DNA of 64,000 nucleotides from Desulfobacteraceae bacterium (GTDB taxonomy: Bacteria > Desulfobacterota > Desulfobacteria > Desulfobacterales > Desulfobacteraceae), in assembly GCA_016744295.1 (NCBI GenBank), contig JADGEQ010000026.1, forward strand, positions 33,924-97,923. The letters run 5' to 3'. Both the position numbers and the translations under genes were made by a program. Below are positions 8,865-17,201 of the stretch, piece after piece. How positions within the stretch are numbered: the stretch's first letter is position 1; each line of letters begins with the position of its first letter. A model generated the notes under the pieces. It searched no databases and had not been told where the DNA came from. It saw only the letters and a list, made by a program, of their open reading frames with translations.

Positions 8865-10091
8865 CTATTCTACATAAAGGTCTTTTTTGTAAAAAAAAGA
8901 TCCGATAAAAAGTAAAATCCCTGCAAGGAAGGCGAATACAGGCAAAATTGTCAGGGCTGTATCAAGACCATATGCGTCAGAAAGCCTGCCAATGACAATT
9001 GGCGCAAGACTTGAGCCTAAAAGGTGCTGAATGATAATATTCAAACTTAAAGAGACGGCGCAAAGCCCGGGATGGACGACATCCTGGGTCACGGCGACTC
9101 CGGATGGGACAAACCCCACGGCAGTGATACCAATGAGAAACAGGACCATATATTGAGCATTCCCCTGTAAAAAGGCAAAGGCAATATAAAGTAAAATACC
9201 GGTAAGAATCGACGATATTGCCGGGAACAAAAGCCGTGCATTTTCTCTTTTTTTGAGCCACTGGTCAGACAGATAGCCGCCCAGGGGTGCGCCGATGATT
9301 GCAAGAACCATTATGGAGCCGGCTTTCATTCCTGCCTTATCCATGGCAAGATTGTCAAACCGGTGAAAATATGTGGGCAGCCAGGTCAGAAGGGAAGTGG
9401 TGATAAAGACATTCAAAGCAAAGGCCAGATTGTTGCAGAGCAGCGTCTTATTATGGGTGAATTGTCTTGCCATATCAATAAATTGCATTTTTATTTGTTT
9501 GCCGGTTTTTTCTTTTTTAGTGAGCTGAATGGTTTTATAATCTTTAACAAAATAAAACATAAGGGCCAGGATCAGACCGGGAAAGGCCACAAGCCCGAAT
9601 GCATGGCGCCAGCCAAAGTGGTGGGCAACATACCCTCCGATTCCAATGCCAAGGGCACTTCCAAGGGGGATGGAAGCATTCCATAACCCAAGGATCCTTG
9701 CTCTTTGCTTTCTTGGGAAATTGGCTGAAAGCATGGCTGTTCCGCCGGGGGCATATCCTGCCTCTCCAATGCCAATGGCAGCCCTGGTGATAATAAGCTG
9801 TGAAAAATTTTTTGTAAATGCACAGGCCAGCGTCGCCATGCTCCAAAGAGCGGCCATGATGGAAATGCTTTTTGTACGGCTCCAGCGGTCAACAAGAATA
9901 GAAACAGGAAAAGAAAAAATTAAAATCGACCAGTAAACGGCAGATACCAAAAAACCGCACTGGGCATCGGTCAACCCCATATCCTGCTGCAGAAATGGGA
10001 AAAGGGAGACAATCACCATGCGATCCATATAATCAAACATGTACAGCAGGAACAAAAGCCAAAAAACTTTCCAGGACTGTTTTTTACCCAT
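8865..10091 (-). CDS. MFS transporter (aromatic/organic acid carrier-like)
   Basis: A 408-residue, 12-helix major facilitator protein. Recognisable features are Y-M-D-R-M-V-I-V-S-L-F-P-F in helix 1 and the loop 2-3 signature V-D-R-W-S-R-T-K-S. Helix 4 carries R-A-A-I-G-I-G-E-A-G-Y-A-P-G, typical of spinster-like and organic-acid:H+ symporters. The ATG lies 3 bases after the stop of the URO-D-type gene, with AAAGG upstream, so the two are co-transcribed. The substrate cannot be read from sequence; the partner enzyme suggests a methylated or organic compound (inference). Confidence 0.85.
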   Translation of the reverse strand: MGKKQSWKVFWLLFLLYMFDYMDRMVIVSLFPFLQQDMGLTDAQCGFLVSAVYWSILIFSFPVSILVDRWSRTKSISIMAALWSMATLACAFTKNFSQLIITRAAIGIGEAGYAPGGTAMLSANFPRKQRARILGLWNASIPLGSALGIGIGGYVAHHFGWRHAFGLVAFPGLILALMFYFVKDYKTIQLTKKEKTGKQIKMQFIDMARQFTHNKTLLCNNLAFALNVFITTSLLTWLPTYFHRFDNLAMDKAGMKAGSIMVLAIIGAPLGGYLSDQWLKKRENARLLFPAISSILTGILLYIAFAFLQGNAQYMVLFLIGITAVGFVPSGVAVTQDVVHPGLCAVSLSLNIIIQHLLGSSLAPIVIGRLSDAYGLDTALTILPVFAFLAGILLFIGSFFYKKDLYVE

Positions 10092-10094
10092 GAT

Positions 10095-11174
10095 TTAAGA
10101 CCTTTTACCGTGTTTGCGTGCCGCCTTGAACATGGCAATACAATTTTCAGGATTAACCCCCGGATGCAGGGAATTTGAAGAACAGAGGATCAGACCACCG
10201 CCCTTTGCGCCATCTTCAATTGTCTGAATGACTGCCTGTTCAACTTGATCCGGGGTACCCGACGGCAGAAGATCGATGCAGTCGATATTGCCCAAAAGAC
10301 AAATTTTATCGCCGCAGTATTCTTTTACCCTTTTTATTTCCATGCCTGCCTGGGGCTCCAGAGGATTTAATCCGTCATACCCGGTTTCAATAAGAATATC
10401 CAAAAGAGGCCAGAGGTTGCCGTCGGAATGCCTGACCACCTTGAGGCCCTTTTCATGGGCTTTGTCAACAATTTGTCTGTTATAGTGATTTACAAAAGTT
10501 TTAAAATGCTCAGGAGAGATCAAGGGCATCTTGGTTGATGCAATATCATCCTCAATCACCAGCACATCAAGGCCGGCTTCAACCAGCAGATCAAGCTGGG
10601 CAAGATTAAATTCCAGCATCATCTGTGCAATTGAATGGACAAATTCAGGATTTTCAATCATATTCATCATAAGATTTGTCATGCCGATTAAGCGCCAGGA
10701 GCGAACAAAAATCCCCCGCATGAGCCAGAAGGTTGCCTTTTGTCCCTTAAATCTGTCAACGGCAAGGTTAAGAAGTCCCAGATCCTCTACCCTGGGTACA
10801 GGGGGGTTGAATACTTTAAATTCGTCAAATCTTTTTATGGGGTGACCGACAGGAACGGGAATACCATGTTCAGACAATTTATAGATCACACCAAATCCAT
10901 CTTTGACATGGAGGTCATCCACCCTTGTCTCATGGCCTATTTCAAATGTTGTAATGCCGTCAATATCAAAACTTTCATGGATCATAAAAAGGGTATCAAC
11001 AAGCTTGAGTTTATCATTATCATTCATGAGCCTGAAATCCTGAGGTTCTGGAAGCCCGTCCCGGAGGTGTTTTCCAATCCCGATAATGGGCGCCTCGTTG
11101 ATGCCATGGATATACAGGGGTACACAGTCGGGTTCTTTTACGTCAAGGGCAGTGATGATTCTTTGTTTTCCCAC
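10095..11174 (-). CDS. Uroporphyrinogen decarboxylase-family protein (corrinoid methyltransferase-like)
   Basis: The GTG start at 11174 is supported by AGGAG seven bases upstream; a longer frame to 11204 has no such site. About 359 residues. It shows R-I-I-T-A-L-D-V-K-E-P-D-C-V-P at the start, the central R-H-S-D-G-N-L-W-P-L-L-D segment followed by G-Y-D-G-L-N-P-L-E-P, and a C-terminal S-S-N-S-L-H-P-G-V-N-P-E-N. These are features of the COG0407 branch that includes MtaA/MtbA-like methyltransferases rather than true HemE. Those enzymes move methyl groups between corrinoid proteins and thiols or substrates. No corrinoid protein gene is adjacent, so the substrate is unknown. It is in an operon with the MFS carrier. 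Confidence 0.8.
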   Translation of the reverse strand: MGKQRIITALDVKEPDCVPLYIHGINEAPIIGIGKHLRDGLPEPQDFRLMNDNDKLKLVDTLFMIHESFDIDGITTFEIGHETRVDDLHVKDGFGVIYKLSEHGIPVPVGHPIKRFDEFKVFNPPVPRVEDLGLLNLAVDRFKGQKATFWLMRGIFVRSWRLIGMTNLMMNMIENPEFVHSIAQMMLEFNLAQLDLLVEAGLDVLVIEDDIASTKMPLISPEHFKTFVNHYNRQIVDKAHEKGLKVVRHSDGNLWPLLDILIETGYDGLNPLEPQAGMEIKRVKEYCGDKICLLGNIDCIDLLPSGTPDQVEQAVIQTIEDGAKGGGLILCSSNSLHPGVNPENCIAMFKAARKHGKRS

Positions 11175-11365
11175 AGTTTTTCTCCTGCTAAAGAATAGGG
11201 TCAAATAATCTGCTAGATCAAAGTACTTTTTTTATACGTCAGAAATTTTAGGGCAACTAGGTTATAATCCATATCACATCTTGGATTCTTGTCTATACTA
11301 GTTTATAATTTTAAAACTAAATCCAAAAAAAAGCGCCTGTTTACCCTAGCCGAGGAAACAAAAGA

Positions 11366-12667
11366 ATGAGCTTTGTCGATCCCGGAATGATCCATAGAAA
11401 ATTACTGTTTAGGATTTGTATAATGAGCCTTGTCATCTCATGCCTTGTTGGTACGGGTGTCTGGCAGATGGAAAAAAACAAAATCGGCCAGGATATTTTG
11501 TGGAATGCAAAGGGTGGGTTCAAATTTTTCAATAACCAGATCCGAACACTCCTAAACACCCCGGATAATTTAAACCCCGACCTTATCCGGCGACATCTGG
11601 TCATCACAATGAGTGAACGAAGACAGAATCAATCAGGCGGATTTGTTTCCATCGGAATATATACCCTCAACAAACAACTGGTGGCCATGGTCACAGATGA
11701 CACCTATGAATATAGTAAACTTGTCAGAGAAAAAGCAGGCCGCTTAAATAAAGCTGAGAAAGCGTACAGGAGTATGGAATTCAATGTGCTTTCCATTGAC
11801 AATATCCCCCACATGCAGATCATCTCGCCCTTGCGCAATGACCTGGGTGATCTCTCCGCCTATGGAGAGACCTTTTTTGCGGTGGCCCCTGAAGCACTGG
11901 CAAAAATCCGGGCCAAGGCAATCAAACTTGCCGGTGCCGCCATTTTCATTGTTATGTTGACCACAGGTCTCCTCTATCCCGTGGTTTTATCCCTTCTCAA
12001 CCGGGTATCTTCCCTATCGGCCAAACTCTTTGAATCCAACCTTGAAATGCTCAAGGTGTTGGGGAATGCCGTTGCCAAAAGAGACTCTGATACCGATTCA
12101 CACAACTACCGGGTAACCATCATCTCCGTAAAATTAGCAGAACACCTTCAATTGCCCAAACCCAAAATCCAGCAATTGATCAAAGGGGCCTTTCTCCATG
12201 ATGTCGGGAAAATCGGCATTGAAGATGAGATCCTGCACAAACCCGGCCGCCTGGACAAGGATGAATTTACAATCATGAAAAACCATGTGCCCTATGGAAT
12301 TGATATTGTAAGCAAGGCTGAATGGATCAAGGAAGCAATCGATATTGTTGGATATCACCACGAAAAATATGATGGGACAGGCTATGGGAAAGGGCTAAAA
12401 GGAGATCAGATTCCTGAAATTACAAGGATTTTCTCCATTGCCGATGTCTTTGATGCCCTGACCTGCCACCGACCCTACAAAGAACCCTTTTCCTTTGAAA
12501 AGACCATGGATATTCTTATCGCCGGAAGGGGAAACCACTTTGATCCGGTCTATGTGGATGCCTTTGAACAAATCGCATTCCCCCTGTTTGACACCTATGC
12601 CAGAAGAGAAGATGACCGGCTGAAAACAGAACTGACCGCCCTGTTAAAAGAATATTTTTACGAATAA
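11366..12667 (+). CDS. Membrane-anchored HD-GYP domain protein (putative c-di-GMP phosphodiesterase)
   Basis: 433 residues. A transmembrane segment lies near 15-35, an extracytoplasmic region about 36-190 and a second helix about 190-212; the HD-GYP domain runs from about 230 to 420. The catalytic signature F-L-H-D-V-G-K-I-G-I is present, as is H331-H-E-K-Y-D-G-T-G-Y340. HD-GYP enzymes hydrolyse cyclic di-GMP. The GYP triad reads G-Y-G-K-G here, with glycine at residue 341 in place of proline. The proline contributes to interactions with GGDEF partners rather than metal binding, so activity is likely kept. GAGG precedes the ATG. A perfect hairpin terminates the gene. Confidence 0.85.
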   Translation: MSFVDPGMIHRKLLFRICIMSLVISCLVGTGVWQMEKNKIGQDILWNAKGGFKFFNNQIRTLLNTPDNLNPDLIRRHLVITMSERRQNQSGGFVSIGIYTLNKQLVAMVTDDTYEYSKLVREKAGRLNKAEKAYRSMEFNVLSIDNIPHMQIISPLRNDLGDLSAYGETFFAVAPEALAKIRAKAIKLAGAAIFIVMLTTGLLYPVVLSLLNRVSSLSAKLFESNLEMLKVLGNAVAKRDSDTDSHNYRVTIISVKLAEHLQLPKPKIQQLIKGAFLHDVGKIGIEDEILHKPGRLDKDEFTIMKNHVPYGIDIVSKAEWIKEAIDIVGYHHEKYDGTGYGKGLKGDQIPEITRIFSIADVFDALTCHRPYKEPFSFEKTMDILIAGRGNHFDPVYVDAFEQIAFPLFDTYARREDDRLKTELTALLKEYFYE

Positions 12668-12688
12668 ATCCCCAGATTAGATTACCAG

Positions 12689-12721
12689 AAGCTTTTTCTT
12701 TTTTTTGAAAAGAAAAAGCTT
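12689..12721. terminator. Perfect 14-bp inverted-repeat terminator, bidirectional
   Basis: Arms 12689-12702 and 12708-12721 (A-A-G-C-T5-C-T4 type) pair perfectly around a 5-nt loop, with T/A-rich flanks. It sits between the convergent HD-GYP and CBS genes and can serve both strands. Confidence 0.8.
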
Positions 12722-12776
12722 TTGCCAGCATGATACAATAGAATATTCATATGGTTTCTTATTGCTAAGTGAGTTC

Positions 12777-13181
12777 CTAGAAAAGCTCATTATCCAAAAT
12801 CAAAGAGGAGAGAGAAATCATTCCCACAATTTCACCTTTTTCCTCAACCGGTGCCCTTCTGATGCCGGCACGATAAATTAAGCGGGCGGCATAGCGGATA
12901 TCCATATCCGCCGGAACGGTTATTATGGGCTTTGTCATAATTTCATAAACATTCACATCGTCCGGGGAGCGGCCTGGTATTATAACCCCTTTGACAAAAT
13001 CCTGAACCACCAGTATCCCCCAGGCATCATTTTCATGTCTTTTTTTGACAAGAAGTGAAAAAACTCTTTTAGAACGCATGATGGCAGCAGCTTCCCTGGC
13101 GGTGGCCATACCGTCAATGGTCAAAATCTGCTTATGCATCACGTCCCTTGCACGAACTATTTTAATATTGTCTGTTTCCAT
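12777..13181 (-). CDS. Tandem CBS-domain protein
   Basis: 134 residues forming a Bateman pair: V-R-A-R-D-V-M-H-K-Q-I-L-T-I-D at the N-terminus and I-M-T-K-P-I-I-T-V-P-A-D-M-D in the second half. CBS pairs bind adenosyl nucleotides and gate transporters or enzymes. The ATG is preceded by GGAGA. It lies 29 bases after the PII-like gene, last in a run with two DUF1538 membrane proteins. It is therefore likely a nucleotide-sensing regulator of that transport system (inference). Confidence 0.85.
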   Translation of the reverse strand: METDNIKIVRARDVMHKQILTIDGMATAREAAAIMRSKRVFSLLVKKRHENDAWGILVVQDFVKGVIIPGRSPDDVNVYEIMTKPIITVPADMDIRYAARLIYRAGIRRAPVEEKGEIVGMISLSSLILDNELF

Positions 13182-13210
13182 AACCCTCTCCTTTTATAAA
13201 AAAATACTGC

Positions 13211-13558
13211 TTAAAAATAATTTTTCCGAACCTCTTGTTTAAATTTTTCCATCTGGCTTTCCAGCCCCACCACATGTTCAACCGGAAGCACAAAAGCAAT
13301 GCCTGTACCGGGCTTATGGAATTCTCCAGCTTTTTTTATTGCGTCTAAAATTTTAGTAATGGTATGCTCTTCAACAAGGAACATGATAATATCGGTTTGT
13401 GCCTCCAGCGTGAGACCAAAAAAAGTTTTCGCCTCATGAATGCCGGTGCCCCTGGCAGGTATAATCGTTGCTCCGGTGGCTCCTGCCGCTTTAGCAGCAT
13501 CAACAACCTTGTCGGTGATATCCGACTTTACCGAGGATAATATGAGTTTAAATTGCAT
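13211..13558 (-). CDS. PII-like (GlnB-related) signalling protein
   Basis: 115 residues with the PII ferredoxin-like fold signature: I-L-S-S-V-K-S-D-I-T-D-K-V-V-D-A-A-K at the start, a loop with P-A-R-G-T-G-I-H-E-A, and a C-terminal K-P-G-T-G-I-A-F-V-L-P-V. Divergent PII proteins regulate adjacent membrane transporters. The canonical T-loop uridylylation region of GlnB is not evident. Its start overlaps the end of the second DUF1538 gene by 11 bases, showing tight coupling. The ligand is unknown. Confidence 0.8.
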   Translation of the reverse strand: MQFKLILSSVKSDITDKVVDAAKAAGATGATIIPARGTGIHEAKTFFGLTLEAQTDIIMFLVEEHTITKILDAIKKAGEFHKPGTGIAFVLPVEHVVGLESQMEKFKQEVRKNYF

Positions 13559-14342
13559 TTTTTTTCTCCATATATTTGATTTTACGTTGGGTTGACCATT
13601 GCATTAACTGAGCATACCCCATGACAGCTATAATCGGGAACAAACTGGCAAAAGCGATGAGGCCGAAACCGTCCAAAGCCGGGTTTCTCCCGGGTACGGT
13701 GGCGGACAACCCAAGACCAAGCGCGGCGACCAGGGGCACTGTAACTGTTGAGGTTGTTACCCCACCCGAATCATAGGCCAGGGCAATGATATTTTTTGGG
13801 GCAAATAGGGTCTGTACAATAACAATCATATAGCCCGCAAGAATGTACATATAAAGAGGCGTGCCCGTGACAATCCGAAAGGTTCCAAGGCTGATGCCAA
13901 GGGCAACACCAATGGCGACTGTGATTCTTAACCCCCATTGTTTGATGGTTCCGGCAGATACCTCATTGGCTTTATAAGCCACTGCAATAAGAGATGGCTC
14001 GGCAATGGTGGTTGCAAAGCCGATCATGGCTGCAAAAAGATAGACCCAGCCATATGCCTTCCAGTCCGCCTGGGTAACAATTTCTCCCGGACCATAAACA
14101 AAGGCCGGATCAGATAACTGTGTCGCCATAATATTGCCCAGTGGGAAAAGTGCTTTTTCAAGCCCTGCCAGAAACAGAGCAAGTCCGATGACAACATAGA
14201 CACCGCCCACAATAAGACGGCGCAGATGGGGAATTGGCTGTTTTAAAACCAGAAACTGAAAACTGACAATAAGAAAAATAATGGGCAGCACATCTTTGCA
14301 GGTGGCAAGCAATATTTTACTGAAAAAACCTATGAATTCCAC
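13548..14342 (-). CDS. DUF1538 integral membrane protein
   Basis: 264 residues, about seven hydrophobic segments. The DUF1538 signatures are F-A-T-T-I-A-E-P-S-L-I-A-V-A and I-A-L-A-Y-D-S-G-G-V-T-T-S-T-V-T-V-P. It starts with GTG preceded by AAGGAG nine bases upstream. It is a paralogue of the neighbouring protein (14363-15097), both with the conserved A-E-P and [11 protein letters not shown] motifs, so the two probably form a heterodimeric carrier or channel regulated by the PII-like and CBS proteins downstream. The transported species is not established. Confidence 0.8.
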   Translation of the reverse strand: MEFIGFFSKILLATCKDVLPIIFLIVSFQFLVLKQPIPHLRRLIVGGVYVVIGLALFLAGLEKALFPLGNIMATQLSDPAFVYGPGEIVTQADWKAYGWVYLFAAMIGFATTIAEPSLIAVAYKANEVSAGTIKQWGLRITVAIGVALGISLGTFRIVTGTPLYMYILAGYMIVIVQTLFAPKNIIALAYDSGGVTTSTVTVPLVAALGLGLSATVPGRNPALDGFGLIAFASLFPIIAVMGYAQLMQWSTQRKIKYMEKKNAI

Positions 14343-14362
14343 GAATACAGGCTCCTTTTTTT

Positions 14363-15097
14363 CTAGAAAACTATAAGACCATATCCCATAACAAAAATCA
14401 TGGGGAGAAGAGAAGCAAAAGCGATGAGTCCAAACCCATCCACAAGCGGGCTTCGTCCCTTAATGGACGAAGCAAGTCCCACACCAAGAGCTGTAACCAG
14501 AGGCACTGTGATGGTGGATGTGGTAACACCGCCGGCATCATAGGCAATTCCAATAATTTCTTCGGGAGCAATGGTGGTCATCAGCATAACAAGGACATAA
14601 CCACTGATGATCAGATAATGAATTGGCCAGCCGCGAAGAATGCGCAAAACCCCGATAAGGATGGCAAGTCCCACGGAAAAGGCAACAGACATGCGAAGCC
14701 CAAAGGCATATGTGTTTAAAGACTCCTGACTTGGGTCAATAAGGCCTCCCTGGCCGGCAATTTCAGCTGCTTCCCAGGCCACGGCTATGAGAGCCGGCTC
14801 TGCCACTGTGGTAGAAAACCCTAGTGCAAAAGCAAAACAAAGCAGCCAGAAAAGACTTCCCTTCCTGGCCAGGGCATGGGCCATTGATTCACCAATAGGA
14901 AACAGACCCATTTCAAGTCCCTCAACAAACAGGGTAAGACCTGCCACCACAAGAAAAGCACCAAAAAGCACTTCTCCCATTTGGGGTAATGGCTGTTTCA
15001 AGACAATGATCTGAAAAAAAGCGATCACCAGGATAATGGGCAATAGATCTGTGAAAGCGCGTTTGATTTTTGTCAGAATCAATTTAATTATAATCAT
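14363..15097 (-). CDS. DUF1538 integral membrane protein (first of pair)
   Basis: The start is ATG 15097 (M-I-I-I-K-L-I-L) with AGGAAA upstream. A longer frame to 15169 runs back into the DUF3124 coding region and is less likely. 244 residues with [15 protein letters not shown] and [18 protein letters not shown], the same signatures as the next gene. It heads the DUF1538-DUF1538-PII-CBS run. Gene duplication within the operon is evident. Confidence 0.8.
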   Translation of the reverse strand: MIIIKLILTKIKRAFTDLLPIILVIAFFQIIVLKQPLPQMGEVLFGAFLVVAGLTLFVEGLEMGLFPIGESMAHALARKGSLFWLLCFAFALGFSTTVAEPALIAVAWEAAEIAGQGGLIDPSQESLNTYAFGLRMSVAFSVGLAILIGVLRILRGWPIHYLIISGYVLVMLMTTIAPEEIIGIAYDAGGVTTSTITVPLVTALGVGLASSIKGRSPLVDGFGLIAFASLLPMIFVMGYGLIVF

Positions 15098-15137
15098 AGT
15101 ATTTCCTGTGAATATGCCAGAAATAAAACCCTTTTGC

Positions 15138-15623
15138 TTACTCGTGGATCGCCCGTCCTCTGGAAACAAAAGAAATGCCTTGTCCGCTTTGAGTGCTGAT
15201 CATAATGGCTTCTATTAAAGGCGCATTTGAGAGTATTCTGGATTTCCATTTCACGATAAATTTAGCTCCGGACCCTCCGCTTTTATCTGTGGCTTTGATG
15301 ATATAGCGAATGGTTGAAAATTTTTTTAACACAATCGGCGCCTCTAAATAATGTTTCAAAAGTTCACCGTTAGAATCAAAATAGTCAATTGACTGAAGCA
15401 TTATATCTTTTTTCAAATTTGTATTGCGGATGCTCAGGGTCGCAGTAAGGTTAAACTGTTTTTCCTGATCACCATGGTAGATATGTGAATACACAGGAAC
15501 ATAAACACTCTGTCCATTTGACAGAATTTGATTCGAATTTGCACTCCCCTGGCCTGGAAATATGCCCATTATTATCAAAATCAATATATAAAAAAATACT
15601 GCTGTTAATTTAGTGCCTTTCAT
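15138..15623 (-). CDS. DUF3124 family exported protein
   Basis: 161 residues: an N-terminal signal peptide ([13 protein letters not shown]), then the DUF3124 core [12 protein letters not shown] with L-S-I-R-N-T-N and [10 protein letters not shown]. The ATG is preceded by AGGAGC. It is upstream of and co-directional with the DUF1538 genes (40-base gap), consistent with a periplasmic accessory component. Molecular function unknown. Confidence 0.8.
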   Translation of the reverse strand: MKGTKLTAVFFYILILIIMGIFPGQGSANSNQILSNGQSVYVPVYSHIYHGDQEKQFNLTATLSIRNTNLKKDIMLQSIDYFDSNGELLKHYLEAPIVLKKFSTIRYIIKATDKSGGSGAKFIVKWKSRILSNAPLIEAIMISTQSGQGISFVSRGRAIHE

Positions 15624-16047
15624 TTGCTTGCTCCTTTATTTGCCGTTAGGGATATATAAGGATGTTGAAATCGATAATCAGAAAACCAAAAAAAAATACT
15701 AAAAACTCAATATTTTATATTAAAAAAACCTCTATTTCAGTATGAAATTTTTAAGACATTACCCAAAAAAAATAAACACAGAAACAGAGGCAATATGCAC
15801 AGAAAAAAAATATCAGACAACTCGTGACAAAGCAACTGAAATATAATCATACACACACAGAGGAAATACGCCCCAATCGAGGGAAAATTTCAAACCATCT
15901 ATTGGGTTATATTGTTCTTACAAAACGCCGCTTGCACATGGGTATGAAATTTCAAAGAGTGGGGGGTTTAGAAAAATTTCTTGATTTTCAGGAACACGCA
16001 AATTATAATAATCGTGTTATTAACCAATAAGATGTCGGATATATACA
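15624..16047. other. AT-rich intergenic region before the TunR-like gene
   Basis: 424 bases between divergent genes, rich in A/T. It contains a repeated GTATGAAATTT (about 15739 and 15942) and ACAGAGG-type repeats (about 15784 and 15857). A 68-codon frame at 15824-16030 has low-complexity composition and no family resemblance, so it is not called. The region should hold the tunR promoter and possibly its operators. Confidence 0.4.
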
Positions 16048-17124
16048 ATGCAGCAAAACATAAAAAAGAATGTCGATCAAAAAAGTATTATTACAGAACA
16101 GGATAAAAAAAATTGCCTTGATACAATTTCGCTCACCAAGCTGGAACAATCATATCGTGACTGGCTTCAGTTAGCATCCCGATCTGATGTCCGCCTTTCC
16201 AGAACACGGATATTGTTATTATTTTTGTTAATTCGATACACCGGAGCAAAGCTTAACGAAATTCTATCTCTTAATCTATTTCAAGACGTCGACCTTAGTG
16301 ACTGTCACATTTCAATTAGAGATCACCATTCAAAAGAAACCCCTATATTACGAACAATTCCAATCTCCCATTCTTTAGCAGATGAAATTAAATTGATGCT
16401 GGCTGATCCTGTTTTTTCAACATCCATCAAACCTAAATTCAGCATTGATCCCGGCTTTGTCCGAAGAAAATTCTACGAGCGTTCCAAATCCTGTGGATTT
16501 GATAAAAAATTGGGCGGTCCAGAGATGATTCGCAAGGCCAGAGCGGTAGAGCTCTTAAAAAACAATATACCAATGCCGGCAGTACAAAGCATCCTAGGAC
16601 ACTCGACGCCCAATTTAACAAAATCTATGGTCTCTTTTTCTGAAATAGAAATTCAGCGAATTACCCAATTATTTATGGAAGGGGAATCTGATCGCAAAAC
16701 CAGTGCCCGGAACTCTTTTTTTGGTAAAATCAAGGTTATTGAACAAGGCGACATTTTAACAAGACTTGAAATGATTACAATTGATGGTTTTTCTGTAACG
16801 GCAACCATTACAACTGGCAGCGTTAGTCACCTTGGATTAAAACAGAACAGATTGATTACAGCAGAAGTTAAAGCGCCGTGGGTCGTGCTGCAAAGAATAA
16901 TAAATTCTAAAACAATATCATGTACTGCAGAAAATCAATTTGATGGAAACCTAACCCAGATAAACATAGGGGATATCAACACAGAGTATATTGTTCGAAT
17001 TTCAGATGTTACAGAGCTGTGTGCGATTGTTACAACAGAAAGTTATCGCCAATTAAGCCTTAAGACAGGAGATCGGATCCGGGCTCTGTTTAACAGTTTT
17101 GCAGTGGTATTGCATGCTGGATAA
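16048..17124 (+). CDS. tunR: TunR-like tungstate/molybdate-responsive regulator
   Basis: 358 residues. The N-terminal about 210 residues resemble the catalytic fold of tyrosine recombinases (L-I-R-Y-T-G-A-K-L-N-E-I-L and M-P-A-V-Q-S-I-L-G-H-S-T-P). The rest contains two Mop/TOBE oxyanion-binding repeats: I-E-Q-G-D-I-L-T-R-L-E-M followed by I-T-T-G-S-V-S-H-L-G-L, and I-N-I-G-D-I-N-T-E-Y-I-V. This fusion is the hallmark of TunR, a regulator of tungstate and molybdate transport described in sulfate reducers. The motif corresponding to the usual recombinase H-x-x-R reads G-P-E-M-I-R-K, arguing against recombination activity. It is directly upstream of a MOT1-type carrier, its likely target. Confidence 0.85.
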   Translation: MQQNIKKNVDQKSIITEQDKKNCLDTISLTKLEQSYRDWLQLASRSDVRLSRTRILLLFLLIRYTGAKLNEILSLNLFQDVDLSDCHISIRDHHSKETPILRTIPISHSLADEIKLMLADPVFSTSIKPKFSIDPGFVRRKFYERSKSCGFDKKLGGPEMIRKARAVELLKNNIPMPAVQSILGHSTPNLTKSMVSFSEIEIQRITQLFMEGESDRKTSARNSFFGKIKVIEQGDILTRLEMITIDGFSVTATITTGSVSHLGLKQNRLITAEVKAPWVVLQRIINSKTISCTAENQFDGNLTQINIGDINTEYIVRISDVTELCAIVTTESYRQLSLKTGDRIRALFNSFAVVLHAG

Positions 17125-17201
17125 TATTTTTCCGAAAAAAAGGACAATCTTTTCGTGTCATGGCCATTTAATCAACTTTTTTACATGCAAAGGAAGAATA
17201 A

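Noticed and set aside
15824..16030. 68-codon ORF before tunR
   Set aside because: No ribosome site, no family resemblance, unusual composition. Treated as promoter region.
16048..17124. Phage integrase / mobile element
   Set aside because: The recombinase-like fold is fused to Mop domains and sits next to an oxyanion carrier. No attachment sites or phage genes are present.
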